Part shown: in pieces, positions 52,396 through 63,200 of the stretch
Layout of the letters: every line of letters starts with the position of its first letter
Numbering within the stretch: the first letter of the stretch is position 1
From: Saccharomycopsis crataegensis
Lineage: Eukaryota; Ascomycota; Saccharomycetes; Ascoideales; Saccharomycopsidaceae
Reading direction: 5' to 3'
DNA: 64,000 nt
Assembly: GCF_037102585.1 (NCBI RefSeq)
Contig: NW_027043829.1
Span: 1,860,001 to 1,924,000, forward strand
Made by a program: the position numbers and the translations under genes
Notes under the pieces: model-generated
What the model saw: only the letters and a program-made list of their open reading frames with translations
What the model was told of the DNA's origin: nothing
Databases searched by the model: none

Positions 52396-53382
52396 GATTG
52401 GATTGGACGTACAACTAAATGTCGGTTTATAGATATTAATGTGATGATAATAATAAATATAAAGTAAATGTAAACGTTTAATAATATATAAACAGGAATT
52501 TGTTTGTGGGTCTTGATGATTCTATATACATGATAGTGATAACTATTAGTCGTCAAAAGCTACAAAAGTAGTGGAAGTATTTGTGGTTACGAGTCATTAG
52601 CCGTCGAGCCATTTTAGAGACTATAATAATACCGGCAGACTTACAATAATAAACATCTAAAAAATGATAGTAAAAACGTAACAACCATATGTGGTTTTTA
52701 AGTACGTAATATAGGGTCTAATATTTCTAATATCCAAGAGTTGACGCATTAATAACACGTACTATGGGTACCAGAAACATTCCTTCTTCTATTTGTTTTA
52801 TGTATGCATTATTTTCAGGTAACATGCTTTTGGAATTACTAAAACTGGGTAGTCAGTCAATTCCTGTTACGTTGATCCTACACCCAAAGAATTTTAGACT
52901 GTCTCAGGATTTACATTTTGCGTTGCAAAAGTCTGCCAACGCAGGGACCACAGAACCCACGGATACACATTTGTAGTGCTCTTAGCATTCACACAGAAAC
53001 AATATAATATCAAATCTCGCAGATGCTACAAGAAATTTTAAATCTCTATACTTGGTACCAGCTAATCAAACCAGGTTAATCCTATAGTGCAATTTTATTG
53101 AAAATAACAGCTATGGTGCGCCATTAAGGATGAGTTGTACCAGCAGTTATCACTGTTGACACGTGACTACAACACGCTGTAATCGTGCATAACCCAGTTT
53201 CCAGTACCTGAACATCGACACTAAAACTGCCTCATAGTCCACGGGTCCTGGGATACTCCAACGCTAATTGAAAAATCGTTATAAATACCACCGTTCCTTC
53301 CTTAATTCTCCCACAATGTTTTTTCTATATCGTAACAGTATCAATACATCAATCTAATAATATATATACATTACACAAAAGG
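52396..53382 (+). promoter_or_regulatory. Spacer and promoter of the GH17 gene
   Basis: 987 bp. A good TATA box, TATAAATA at 53280-53287, lies 103 bp before the GH17 ATG, and a CACGTG at 53160-53165 lies further up. A 70-codon frame at 52764-52976 is not convincing. Confidence 0.55.
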
Positions 53383-54423
53383 ATGCTTCCAACCTCAATA
53401 CTCACTGCTTTTGCCTTCTGCCTGGCTTTTGTCAGCGCTGCACCAATTGATTGGGCCACCGTTAACTATAATGTTAACTGGGCCACTGTGCAATACAACC
53501 TTCCAGCAACTACTAAAGCTGCTGTTGCTGCTGCTGCCACCACTCATGCCGCAGTTGCAACCGTGGCTGCTCAGCAAAAGAATGTGGCTGCCACCACTTC
53601 CAAGTCCTCCAATACTGCATCCAGTTCCAGTTCCAGTTCCGGTTCCTCTTCTGATTCCACTAGCTCATTTGGCTCCAATAGTGCTGTTGCGTTTTCTCAA
53701 TACAAAGATAGTGGTGGTTGTAAATCCAAAAGTGAGCTAGAAGCCAGTATCAGGGCTATGAGTTCTTACAGTGTCATTAGACTTTACGATACCGACTGTG
53801 ATATAGTTAGCATTGCCATGGCAACTAAAGCTTCAAATCAAAAGATCTTGGTCGGGATCTTTTATCCTGATAAATGGTCTGATGGTGTTAACACCATTAA
53901 GTCAGCTGTTTCTGCCAGAGGAACCTGGGGCGATATCTTCGCTATCACCGTTGGTAATGAAGATGTGAATGATGGGACCTACACTGCTAGTCAAATGGCT
54001 GGATACGTCTCAAGTGTCAAGAGTGCCATCAGTAATAAAGTCCCAGTCGCTGCCGTTGATGTCTACTCAACTATCTGGAATAACAAAGATTTGTGTAATG
54101 GGGACTTTGTTGCAGCTAATGCTCATCCTTACTTTGATGACAGTACCAGTGCCGGTGATTGTGGAACCTGGTTGCAAACCCAAATTACTAAATTGAAGAG
54201 TGTCTGCCCAGGTAAGAATATCTTGATTACCGAAACTGGCTGGCCAACTGCTGGTGACTCTGGTAGAGCTAGCAGTTCTTCTCAATCATCTTGTCTTAAC
54301 TCTATTAAATCCAGCTCCATTAAAGACCAAGTGACTTTGTTCTCCATGTGGAATGAAAAGTGGAAGAGTAGTGGTGTTGAACCATACTGGGGTATGAACG
54401 GTAACGATCCTAATGCCTCCTGA
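53383..54423 (+). CDS. Cell-wall GH17 glucanase-like mannoprotein (SCW4/SCW10/MP65 type)
   Basis: A 346-residue secreted protein. The signal peptide is MLPTSILTAFAFCLAFVSAA with cleavage near Ala19-Ala20. An imperfect duplication IDWATVNYN / VNWATVQYN follows, then an Ala/Thr- and Ser-rich stretch (about 45-105) likely to be O-mannosylated. The GH17 domain (about 105-346) has FSQYKDSGGCKSKSELEASI, VIRLYDTDCD, the acid/base Glu in ITVGNEDVND and the nucleophile Glu in ILITETGWPTAGDSG. Both catalytic residues are present. No GPI signal is seen at the C-terminus, so it is probably secreted or disulfide/alkali-linked to wall glucan. Which of the SCW/MP65 paralogues it is remains open. A CTG codon at residue 14 would be Ser in the CUG clade. 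Confidence 0.88.
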   Translation: MLPTSILTAFAFCLAFVSAAPIDWATVNYNVNWATVQYNLPATTKAAVAAAATTHAAVATVAAQQKNVAATTSKSSNTASSSSSSSGSSSDSTSSFGSNSAVAFSQYKDSGGCKSKSELEASIRAMSSYSVIRLYDTDCDIVSIAMATKASNQKILVGIFYPDKWSDGVNTIKSAVSARGTWGDIFAITVGNEDVNDGTYTASQMAGYVSSVKSAISNKVPVAAVDVYSTIWNNKDLCNGDFVAANAHPYFDDSTSAGDCGTWLQTQITKLKSVCPGKNILITETGWPTAGDSGRASSSSQSSCLNSIKSSSIKDQVTLFSMWNEKWKSSGVEPYWGMNGNDPNAS

Positions 54424-55085
54424 ACAACCAGCTAAAATGCTTCAGCTCACTGTTTTTGCTATTGTTGAAACGATATTGATTATTGTTTTAATTCCCTTCA
54501 GTTCTCTTTCCCCCAATTTTTTCTAGATCTCCGTTTTTTTTTTGCTACTTACTATCTTTTTTTTTTGACTTAGAATTTTTTTTTGACCATAGAAATCCTT
54601 GAAAAATATAGATTTTTTTTTTTATCCTCTTTTTTTTTTTGTAAACAGAACTTCTTGCAGTATACATCAAATTTCTCTTCAAATAGTTATTCAATATTTA
54701 CCAAGAATCGAATGGTTTAATTGCCTATATATATATGATGATTCACAGATACCTTTTTTTTTTCGGCTTTAAGCTAAGCCTGGGTATTTATTGTATAAGT
54801 AATGCCTACATGCTTCTTCTAGAAATGTGTAGTCCTATTGCAAGAAATGAACCAATTATAACATAATCCAAAATATCGGTACAACACATTCTGTTTTTGA
54901 TAATAATACACCTCATGAAGAGGTCTCATCCATTATAATCTATTTACAAATATTGACTCATTACCATGAAAAAGTTCCGACATTAGATGCCATGACTTTC
55001 AAATCAGACTGGGGATCATGAAATACCACATAACAATGATTGTTGCTTCACAGAGCTCACCTCAAACCACGAAATTCACAGACTC
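54424..55085. other. Convergent region with T runs
   Basis: 662 bp between the GH17 and MGR2 3' ends, with several T runs (54533-54542, 54559-54567, 54614-54623, 54630-54640). No ORF or RNA gene is supported. Confidence 0.5.
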
Positions 55086-55415
55086 TTATTGCTTGTAGTT
55101 GCTGAAGAATTGTTCTCTCTGCAATCTTCTGCATTCATTCTTGTAAATGTATGGATTGAACTTGTGTTGCTCTTCAGATCTAATGACGGAACCAATAGAC
55201 ATAAACAAACCAAAAGTGGCGGCAGAACCACCGATATATTGACCAATGGTTTTCATGTAACCGTTTGGACCTGGCCCTTGGGTCAAGACGGCGTACCCAC
55301 CAAAGACCACACCAACCATGACACCAACAGTACCACCCATTACGGCACCCATTTTGAACTTGTCAAAGGTGGACATTTCTTGACCATATTGAACTCTTTG
55401 AGGAGGAGGAGGCAT
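55086..55415 (-). CDS. MGR2: TIM23-complex subunit Mgr2 (Romo1 family)
   Basis: Mgr2 is a small inner-membrane protein that couples Tim21 to the TIM23 translocase and acts as a lateral gatekeeper for presequence proteins. I start it at the Met at 55413-55415 ([15 protein letters not shown]), because family members begin MPP and the frame upstream has no conserved sequence; this gives 109 residues. Two glycine-rich membrane helices are visible: [21 protein letters not shown] and [21 protein letters not shown], joined by [12 protein letters not shown], a conserved loop. The C-terminus is polar. Confidence 0.92.
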   Translation of the reverse strand: MPPPPQRVQYGQEMSTFDKFKMGAVMGGTVGVMVGVVFGGYAVLTQGPGPNGYMKTIGQYIGGSAATFGLFMSIGSVIRSEEQHKFNPYIYKNECRRLQREQFFSNYKQ

Positions 55416-55866
55416 GATTTCGACGTTTCTTTGTGAGACCAGTTTTAAGTAACTGGGCGACCCATCAAAGTTTCCCCGATTTTTTTTCTTCAACTTTTTT
55501 TTGCATGCTGGTTACGCAGCACGGGATCTCCCCCAGTAAAACGGTTATTGTGGGTGGTGGGTGAGAACAAGAAAGGCATTCTTCACAAAACAATGTACAC
55601 AATATGAAAAAAATAAATACAAATGGATCACATTACATGTAGGAGATGATCCTGATGAGATATCGTGGTTGCTGCTCCTACAGTGGCAGGCTGGAGGGTG
55701 GCTTTCGCCATAGGGTGTCCGGGTAAATGGCCTAACTGTCATAAAAAAGTTACCAAAAATCCAGGTCATCGTGGTGGGTTATTTGCCTACGCTAACTTTT
55801 TGTAAAGCGTAATACCGATCGTGTTCAGATAAAAATAAAAAAACTATTGCTCACTTTGCTCTTGAA
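55416..55866. promoter_or_regulatory. Divergent promoter, MGR2 / YPT52
   Basis: 451 bp between start codons. No clear TATA box or known factor site. The minus-strand frame at 55545-55769 shows no family features. Confidence 0.4.
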
Positions 55867-56607
55867 ATGTCTGAATATACTAAAAGATTTGGGGCTTTCA
55901 AGTTAGTGTTTCTAGGAGAATCGGCAGTGGGGAAATCATCGATAATTCAGCGATTCACAAGGAACATTTTTGATGAGTATCAGAATGCCACCATTGGGGC
56001 AGCTTTTATTAGTCGAATATTTGAATTTCGTGATGATGCCAATAAGGTTATCAATAAAGTGAAGTATGAGATTTGGGACACCGCAGGTCAAGAACGTTAC
56101 AAGTCGTTAACTCCAATGTATTACAGAAACGCTAATGTTGCGGTTATTGTGTTCGATTTGACGGAAAAGTCAAGCTTCACTAGGGCTAAAGACTGGATAA
56201 GCGAATTACAATTATATTGTGATGGTGCAAATATCAGAATAATGTCTGGTGACGATGAAGAACAAACAAATGACGATGCAAAGAGTAACAGCTTGTTGAT
56301 GATCCTTGTGGGGAATAAGTTGGACTTAATAAAAAAAGATGGCCAAGAAAGAGCAGTTTCAAACGAAGAACTATCCCAGTTTGTTGATGAGCACAAATTT
56401 GTGTATATCGAGACGAGTGCGAAGAGTGGCGAAAATATCAAGAATTTGTTTGAAACTTCTATTGCAACACTGTTACCAAGCCATATGTTTACTGTGGAAG
56501 GAGGTAAGCAGAAAAAAACCCAGGACTCCACCGGAAATTATAATATAGATTTAAATGAAGGCTTGAATAGAAATTTGGCGACTGAAAGTAGCCAATGTGC
56601 TTGCTAG
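55867..56607 (+). CDS. YPT52: Rab5-family GTPase, Ypt52-like
   Basis: A 246-residue Rab protein of the endosomal Rab5 group (Vps21/Ypt52/Ypt53), which controls early endosome fusion. GTP-binding motifs are complete: P-loop GESAVGKS (17-24), effector region ATIGAAFISR (typical of Rab5), WDTAGQERYKSLTPMYYRNA, GNKLD and ETSAK. It ends CAC, a CxC geranylgeranylation signal. An insert between the third and fourth motifs (GDDEEQTNDDAKSN) and the length over 230 residues fit Ypt52 better than Vps21. The choice among Rab5 paralogues is moderate. Confidence 0.88.
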   Translation: MSEYTKRFGAFKLVFLGESAVGKSSIIQRFTRNIFDEYQNATIGAAFISRIFEFRDDANKVINKVKYEIWDTAGQERYKSLTPMYYRNANVAVIVFDLTEKSSFTRAKDWISELQLYCDGANIRIMSGDDEEQTNDDAKSNSLLMILVGNKLDLIKKDGQERAVSNEELSQFVDEHKFVYIETSAKSGENIKNLFETSIATLLPSHMFTVEGGKQKKTQDSTGNYNIDLNEGLNRNLATESSQCAC

Positions 56608-56924
56608 AGAGTCAAATATTTTAACTAATTAATTACCTTTATTTTTTCTTCATAGACCTTTTGTTTTTTTAATTTGGGAACTTCTTGTTGATTTTGGATC
56701 AGTTTTATTTTTACACTTCTTCGGTTGTGGTTCTTTTTGTTTCTTGTATTTGATTTTAGTAATTTATGTAACAATTTATCATTTGCAATATACCGTATGC
56801 GTGGGGATTATTGATTAGAATATAAAAACCTCCGCATAACCGAATTTTTTTTTTTTTCATTTATGAAACAAATACGTTCAGGAATTCTTCCTTATCAGAC
56901 TCCTAATATTAAGATAGAACTATC
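56608..56924 (+). promoter_or_regulatory. Promoter of the dehydrogenase with TATA box
   Basis: 317 bp. TATAAAAA at 56821-56828 lies 97 bp before the ATG at 56925, with a T run between them near 56847-56858. Confidence 0.5.
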
Positions 56925-57839
56925 ATGTCTTTCAGAAAAGCAGCAGCTCGCTTGTACGATAAGACTGTGGTATGTGTGAACAATTGCAGAAGAGTATCAG
57001 TAGATATGATATGCTCAGCCATGCCCCCTTCAACAAAAAATGACTAACCCGCAATATCAAAGCTTATCACTGGTGCCTCAAGTGGTATCGGTAGAGCAAC
57101 TGCCTTGGAGTTTGCTGATGTAACACAAGGGAAAATCAAATTGATCTTGACAGCCAGACGTCTTGAAAGACTCAATTCTTTTAAATCTCAGCTTTCTTCA
57201 CAGTATCCAGACATTAAGATCCATACAGAATTCCTCGATGTGTCCAAGATCAACACGATCAGAGAGTTTTTCTCTCATATTCCAGAGGAATTCAAGGACA
57301 TTGACGTATTGGTGAACAATGCCGGTCTTGCTCTTGGTAAGGAACAGGTTGGGGAAATGAAACAGGAAGATATCGATACCGTCTTCAACACTAACGTGAT
57401 GGGTAACATCGAGGTTGTGCAAAATATCGTGCCTTTTTTCAAAAGGAAAAATAGTGGGGATATTGTTCAATTGGGATCTGTTGCTGGAAGAGAACCGTAC
57501 GTTGGCGGATCAGTTTATTGTGCTAGTAAATTTGCAATTAGAGCCTTCAACACATCCCTTCGTCAGGAATTGATGAACACCAAGATTAGAGTCATTGAAG
57601 TACAACCAGGAGCTGTTGATACCGAATTCAGCACCGTTAGGTTTAAAGGTGATAAGAAACAAGCTGACGCTACATATGTTGCTGAACCACTATATGCCGA
57701 AGATATTGCTGATACTATTGTTTACGCTGTCTCAAGAAGACAAAATGTTGTCATTGCAGAATCATTGATTTTCCCAAACAATCAAGCTGGTGGTGGCTCA
57801 TTGAGATGGGAAGACCCTGAGTGGACAGGAAAGAAATAA
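56925..57839 (+). CDS. Short-chain dehydrogenase, YMR226C type, one intron
   Basis: Exons 56925-56969 and 57063-57839 give 273 residues. The 93 nt intron has GTATGT, GACTAAC and AAG. Splicing completes the cofactor motif: MSFRKAAARLYDKTV joins LITGASSGIGRATALEF, so the Rossmann glycine motif TGASSGIG lies at 18-25. Other SDR hallmarks are LVNNAGLALG, GDIVQLGSVAG with the catalytic Ser, and YCASK with catalytic Tyr and Lys (about 166-170). The arginines after the second strand (ARRLERL) indicate NADP. S. cerevisiae YMR226C (Tma29) reduces 3-hydroxy acids, serine and related carbonyls with NADP; the physiological substrate is uncertain. The ORF without exon 1 would lack the cofactor site. Confidence 0.93.
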
Positions 57840-57980
57840 AGAATGTTTTCATATAATTTCTTTCATAGAATACAAAGTTTCAAAAAATAATACAAGGAAT
57901 AAAATAATCAAAATACTAGCAGTAATGTTGAGAATAATAATAATGGTAAAGAAAGAAAAACGTAATCAGGAAAATTCGGA

Positions 57981-59822
57981 TCAATCTTCTTTCACTAGCT
58001 TACTGTAGTTATTACCTTTATATTTTGATGAAAAGCTTGATCCAAAGTTGGTGCCATTGGTTCCTTTCCCTAGCCCTGAGGCAAATGTTGTTACAAAACT
58101 TGTAGTAGGCGGAGAACTGGATGAAGATTTTAGGGGTAGGACAGGTGTAACAGGACGCTCAACACCAATGGGCTTCTTATACGAAATACTATTATCATTT
58201 ATATTCAAAGAAACCATACCGTCAGCAACATCATTGTTGAAGTCTGCGTGAACTTCAGTGTCCATACCATCATCCTCGATATATCTACTTATTTTCTGTA
58301 ACGATTTATGATTTGGATCGAGAAGCTTTAAACTGTTTGAAATTGCTTCAAGCTCATTTAATAAAACCTTTTGAAATATTTCCGAAACAGTCTCAGTCTG
58401 TCTTTCGACAGAATTTATCTTGTCCATCAATAACGATGCACTTTCTTCTAGAATACTTTGAAGCTTCATCTTTATTATTTCATTGCCCTTAGTTGTTGAT
58501 GATTTAGTACCAATAATATTAAGAAGTGCCCGCTCTTTGGATGCAAGGAACTCATAAACATCGGTCCACAACTTTACTAACTTCTCAAAATCTTGTACGC
58601 ATCGGCCATAGTAATTCTTTGAATTTTTCGATTTTTTGCCTTCTATTCTTATAGCTTCCAAAAATGAGGCACTATCTATGGCTTCTTGTGGGATAGAGGA
58701 AATCTTTCTAAAGGCAAGCTTCAAGTTATCAACGATATTTCTTTCAGACAATGCCGGTTCATGAGATGGAGCATTATTGGTGCTATCAAATGTAACGAAA
58801 TGATCCTTAATGAGCCTATCAATGGCTTGCCTTTCGGCTCTCTCTATTGTCTTAAGTGAATGTTTATATGTCGATTTTTCACTTTCTATAACACTATTGC
58901 TTGTATCGATCTCTTCTCGTAGGATTCGTCTCTTATTTTTTAGCACTGCTAGTTTATTCTCTAATGATTCTATTTCACTGCTAATCGTGTTATGTTCATT
59001 TTCCAATAGCTCAAGTTTGTCACTATAGTTAATGTTCCTATCAATTTCTTGGATTTTTTCGCCAATTTCCTCTCTTTTGGATTTCCAGCTGTCAAAACTT
59101 CGTAGAATTGTCTTTGTTTTATGAAATTTGTTACTATAGTAAACACGGAAAAGCTGAAATATTTGCAATAAATCATTCAAGTTATTTAGAATATCAGTTC
59201 TAACATTGGAAGGGTCTTTACCATTAATCATAGTTTTATTATGCGTTGATATGTTATGTTGTAACTTTGAAAGCCATAACTTCTCTTTGTTATTTAATAT
59301 CTGCAAAACCTCTGCTTCTTTCAACTGGTCAGGTCCATAGCTTTCATTTTGGCTAGATAATATGTTAAAAAATTGATTAAGTTGATCACCCAGAACACTG
59401 GATTCCAAATTTGTGGTGATATTGGAGACGATATCCTGTAAAAATGTTGATTTGACCTTAGTGTTTGATAGATTGCTCACCATTTCCGAAGCAAAAATGG
59501 TATCTGAATCCCCATAATCTCTATCCTCGTCTTCATTGCTACTACTTCTCTCATCTTGAGATGATTGGTAAAGATGATAATGGTCATTATACTTGTTTGC
59601 CGCAGAATATTTATCATTGCTCATTGTGGTGGTAAGTTTATTGTATGACTTGGGTTGGGAGACAAATGGATAAACGTAGTCTGGAGGAGATAATTGATAA
59701 TCGTTATGATGATTGTTGCCGTACTCCTGCTCTTGATTCAAATCAACCTGCAGATACCCAGTTTCCTCATCACTTTGAAATAGGTCACGATTCTTGGTAA
59801 CACCAAGTCCTCTAGAGTTCAT
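57981..59822 (-). CDS. Coiled-coil protein, possibly autophagy-related (Atg28-like)
   Basis: I start this 613-residue protein at the first true ATG (59820-59822). The N-terminal about 120 residues are polar and disordered. Residues about 140-200 (SNITTNLESSVLGDQLNQFF...) begin a helical region, and 225-340 is a strong coiled coil (KREEIGEKIQEID, EIESLENKLAVLKNKRRILRE). A second helical region spans about 370-540 and the tail is Ser/Pro-rich with VERPVTPVLP. The layout resembles yeast coiled-coil autophagy/pexophagy factors such as Atg28, but I saw no diagnostic motif. It is convergent with the dehydrogenase. Confidence 0.65.
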   Translation of the reverse strand: MNSRGLGVTKNRDLFQSDEETGYLQVDLNQEQEYGNNHHNDYQLSPPDYVYPFVSQPKSYNKLTTTMSNDKYSAANKYNDHYHLYQSSQDERSSSNEDEDRDYGDSDTIFASEMVSNLSNTKVKSTFLQDIVSNITTNLESSVLGDQLNQFFNILSSQNESYGPDQLKEAEVLQILNNKEKLWLSKLQHNISTHNKTMINGKDPSNVRTDILNNLNDLLQIFQLFRVYYSNKFHKTKTILRSFDSWKSKREEIGEKIQEIDRNINYSDKLELLENEHNTISSEIESLENKLAVLKNKRRILREEIDTSNSVIESEKSTYKHSLKTIERAERQAIDRLIKDHFVTFDSTNNAPSHEPALSERNIVDNLKLAFRKISSIPQEAIDSASFLEAIRIEGKKSKNSKNYYGRCVQDFEKLVKLWTDVYEFLASKERALLNIIGTKSSTTKGNEIIKMKLQSILEESASLLMDKINSVERQTETVSEIFQKVLLNELEAISNSLKLLDPNHKSLQKISRYIEDDGMDTEVHADFNNDVADGMVSLNINDNSISYKKPIGVERPVTPVLPLKSSSSSPPTTSFVTTFASGLGKGTNGTNFGSSFSSKYKGNNYSKLVKED

Positions 59823-60235
59823 GATAATCACGCCTTAATTTTTCTGCATTAAATTTGCTTTTGTGCCTTGGAAGGGAGATGGTCTTATCTTGAGCTTTGG
59901 CATATATGGGTGAAAAGGTCTACACGTGCATAATCACGTGCCGATAATGACAGTCCCTCCAAAGCCATTCGGCAATGAATGTCTAAAGGAAACTATAAAC
60001 TTGCCGGGGTATAGTAGCATAAAGACTTTGGATGTAAAGAATTTTCTTCTATCTATTTCCATAATGAGGGGCAATGAGGTTTCCATGATCTTGGTTGACC
60101 CAGACCAACGGTGTATGTTTTCGGGTTGCGCTGCGACGGGTAAGAAAAGGTTTTGGGTGTTGAAGTTGGTGTAGAAAAATCAGAAAAAACCACAAACGTC
60201 ATTACATCAGCTTTAGATCCAACTGCAAAGACGAT
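59823..60235. promoter_or_regulatory. Divergent promoter with two CACGTG boxes
   Basis: 413 bp between divergent starts. Two CACGTG sites at 59923-59928 and 59935-59940 are 12 bp apart, about 100-120 bp before the coiled-coil gene's ATG. A 75-codon frame from an ATG at 59947 to 60174 runs through the region, but shows no family features. Confidence 0.5.
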
Positions 60236-63200
60236 ATGGATCAATTAGTGGAATATAAGCTATTTCTATCATTGGCAGTGTCAATTTCTAAAGGGGATGT
60301 TAGTTACATTCTTCAAACTGCCTCTTCCATCGCTTTCAATGGCCTGATTCTATCGAAATATAGTGTTTTGACATTACTTCTAATCCTATTACCAAATTCA
60401 GTAGAACCGGGGGAACTTCATTTTATAAAAAAATTGATTTTTGATGATTTTGAATACTCTGGCAGTTTTAATTATGATGATTTGATACTGGACAAGGATC
60501 TTCAAGGGACCCACGACCTTCATTTGTTAGCAGACCAATCTAAAGTTTTGATGGAATATCTCAATAAGGAAGCACAGGTTTACGAATGGTCACCAGAAAA
60601 ATTGAATGATAATGACCAACAGAAAATACTATTCGAATTCATAAAGTCAAGGACTTTACGAATCTCAATTTTTCATAATGAAAATGTCTTTTATAATGGT
60701 GAGATGTTCTCTTTACTACCTAGTAACTATAAGCCTTTGAACGATTGGACACTCGGGATTTTATCGCCATTAGATTTCACTATAAACTACAATATCTCTC
60801 ATGGAATTCCGGAGCAAATACCCAATTTATTGAGCTTTCATGGATCTGTGTCATCAAAGAAGAATTTTGATTATTTGATAAAACATATGAATCATGAAAA
60901 CATTAATGATTTCTTAATCAAATCACTTGTCCCTTATGCCAAACATAACAGCTGTTGGAATTTATTCAACGAATGGCTAATAGAGAGAGAATTCTTTTCC
61001 GTTGATGATTACACTGTTTTTTTGAAATTTTTTGAGTTCTTCTTCAATAACTATTTGGTTACTCAGGATCAAGATGATGAGGTGTTGAATTTCTTGAATC
61101 AATTCATAATTGACTATGTTTATAAAATTTATTCGAGTAATCTATTGACGAATAACACTTTGCTGATCATGAGCGAAACTTTGCAATACTGCATAATGAA
61201 TCACGAATATTTCTCCAAGTTTCACAATGACAAGAAGTATATTAATTTTGAAGATGATTTTGACCATAGTATTATTGATGATAGCTATATCAAGACACAT
61301 TTTTGCAATAACACTTTACCTAATTTACAATTTTTATCGTCATTAATTGATTCTATCAGCAAGCTTATCAATATCACCAATAATAATGAGTCGTTAATGT
61401 CAATAACCCAGATTTTGTTGATCTCCATTTCTTCATCAGATATTCAATTGAATTTTGCTAAGTTATTGATTCATAATTTCAAGATTAATGATGACTTCAG
61501 TAATAAGGTTACCAGTTACAATAATTGGGAAAGTTTTTTGAAAAATTTTAACTGGTTGGTTCAAGAATCAGTGTTATTCAAAAAAATTCAAAAAGTGGAT
61601 TGTATCAGCAAGATCAACGAGATATTGTTTGAACTCTTGTTAAGCTTCAATTTTACTACTTTGATCAACAAATACTTATTGATCAATTTTAATTCTAATG
61701 AAACATTGAAGAAAATTTTGTTGAAGTACTGTTGGATCCATTTTGTTAAAGCAGATAGTTTCAGATTGGATAGTGGTGAATTGGTTATGATTGTGGAGTT
61801 CTTGAAAATATTTGATTCAAATTTTGATAAGGAAATTGAAGATGAGTTAAATTTCTTTGTGAAATATAAGAATAATTTGGATATTTATGACAGCAACAGT
61901 GATTCCAAGTTTATGGAATTCGATTCTTCTTTAGTCGGCAATAAGAAACTATCAGAATTCATCAATTCTGATCTGAATCTTGATCAAATTACAAACACTG
62001 CCAGAGATTTCAATCTTTGTGATAACTTGAATTTTGAAATTGTGAAGTTTAAGAAATTGTTCATCTCTTTGAATCAATTAGTTACAAATTTCAAGTTCTT
62101 GATAAATAATAGGTATGAGTTCAACCCTATTGATGTTTATTGTATCAATAATCCACTATTAATCATGGATAAAATTTTGGAGTTGGATTCAAAAGTCTAC
62201 ACTGAAGTCAACAAGATCTATAAAATAATTATTGACTTGTGCATTGGTATGAATAAAATCGGCCTAATTTATGATGTATCCAGTTTTGAACATAACAATG
62301 GTGCCGGATCTGTGGAAACTGTGTTGGAAAACTTTGATGATTTCAAGAAGTATGAAAGTTTCTTTGATGACAACTCACAAAATGGGATTGACATTAGCGC
62401 TTCAACCCAATTGTCATCGCATAAATTCCCTTTGAAGGACAAGTTAATTTCCAGTTGCATTAATTCCTCTTTGATTGATTTGAATTTCGAATTTGCATAT
62501 GAACACTCGATGAAATTGTTGAACAATGAAACTTCCTCATCATTAAATTCTTTGGGGTATATTTGGCTATCTATTTTCCAAGTATGCAAGTTTGTTGACC
62601 CAATGTGGTTGGGATCTGAGTTCGATGATGATGAAATGTCAGAGGTTGATGATAATATTCGAATTCCTCTTGATATTTTGACTAAGCAAATTGAATTGAT
62701 CTCCAAATTATTAGAAGTTGTGCCATCGTCCACATCCATCAGTGCCGTAGAGAATAAGATCATCTTGAACCAGGCCAGCTATTTGCTCAATAAGTACCAT
62801 AAGAAGTTGAACACTCAGGTTGTCAATGATTTCAATAATTATCAGTATCAACAAAGCACTTCGATTTTTAGAAATTTTAATGCATCCACTGGTACTTTGC
62901 TAAACCAATTCGCCAAAAATGCATCCAATATCAATTTAAATACCACCATCGGACGGAGAACTCATTTGAATCCAGATAGTATCAACTCATCACCAATATC
63001 AGCGTTTGACTCGCCTAGAAATTCTCAAATTGAGTCCATTGGAGCACACCATGCAATTTCGTTACCAAGAAACCAAGGCACTCCTGGTTCCAATGCCAAT
63101 TTGGAAAACCGTTTTGTTAGAGCGTTTGCTTCCTCTGCAAGCGAGTTATTCAAAGTCGACAGTGAAGGTGAACCACAACAACAGCAATCAATGAGTCAAA

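Noticed and set aside
52764-52976. 70-codon frame upstream of the GH17 gene
   Set aside because: No codon bias or homology and it overlaps the expected promoter; likely chance.
59947-60174. 75-codon frame between the coiled-coil gene and SEC39
   Set aside because: It fills a divergent promoter, has no recognisable motif or codon bias; kept only as a remote possibility.
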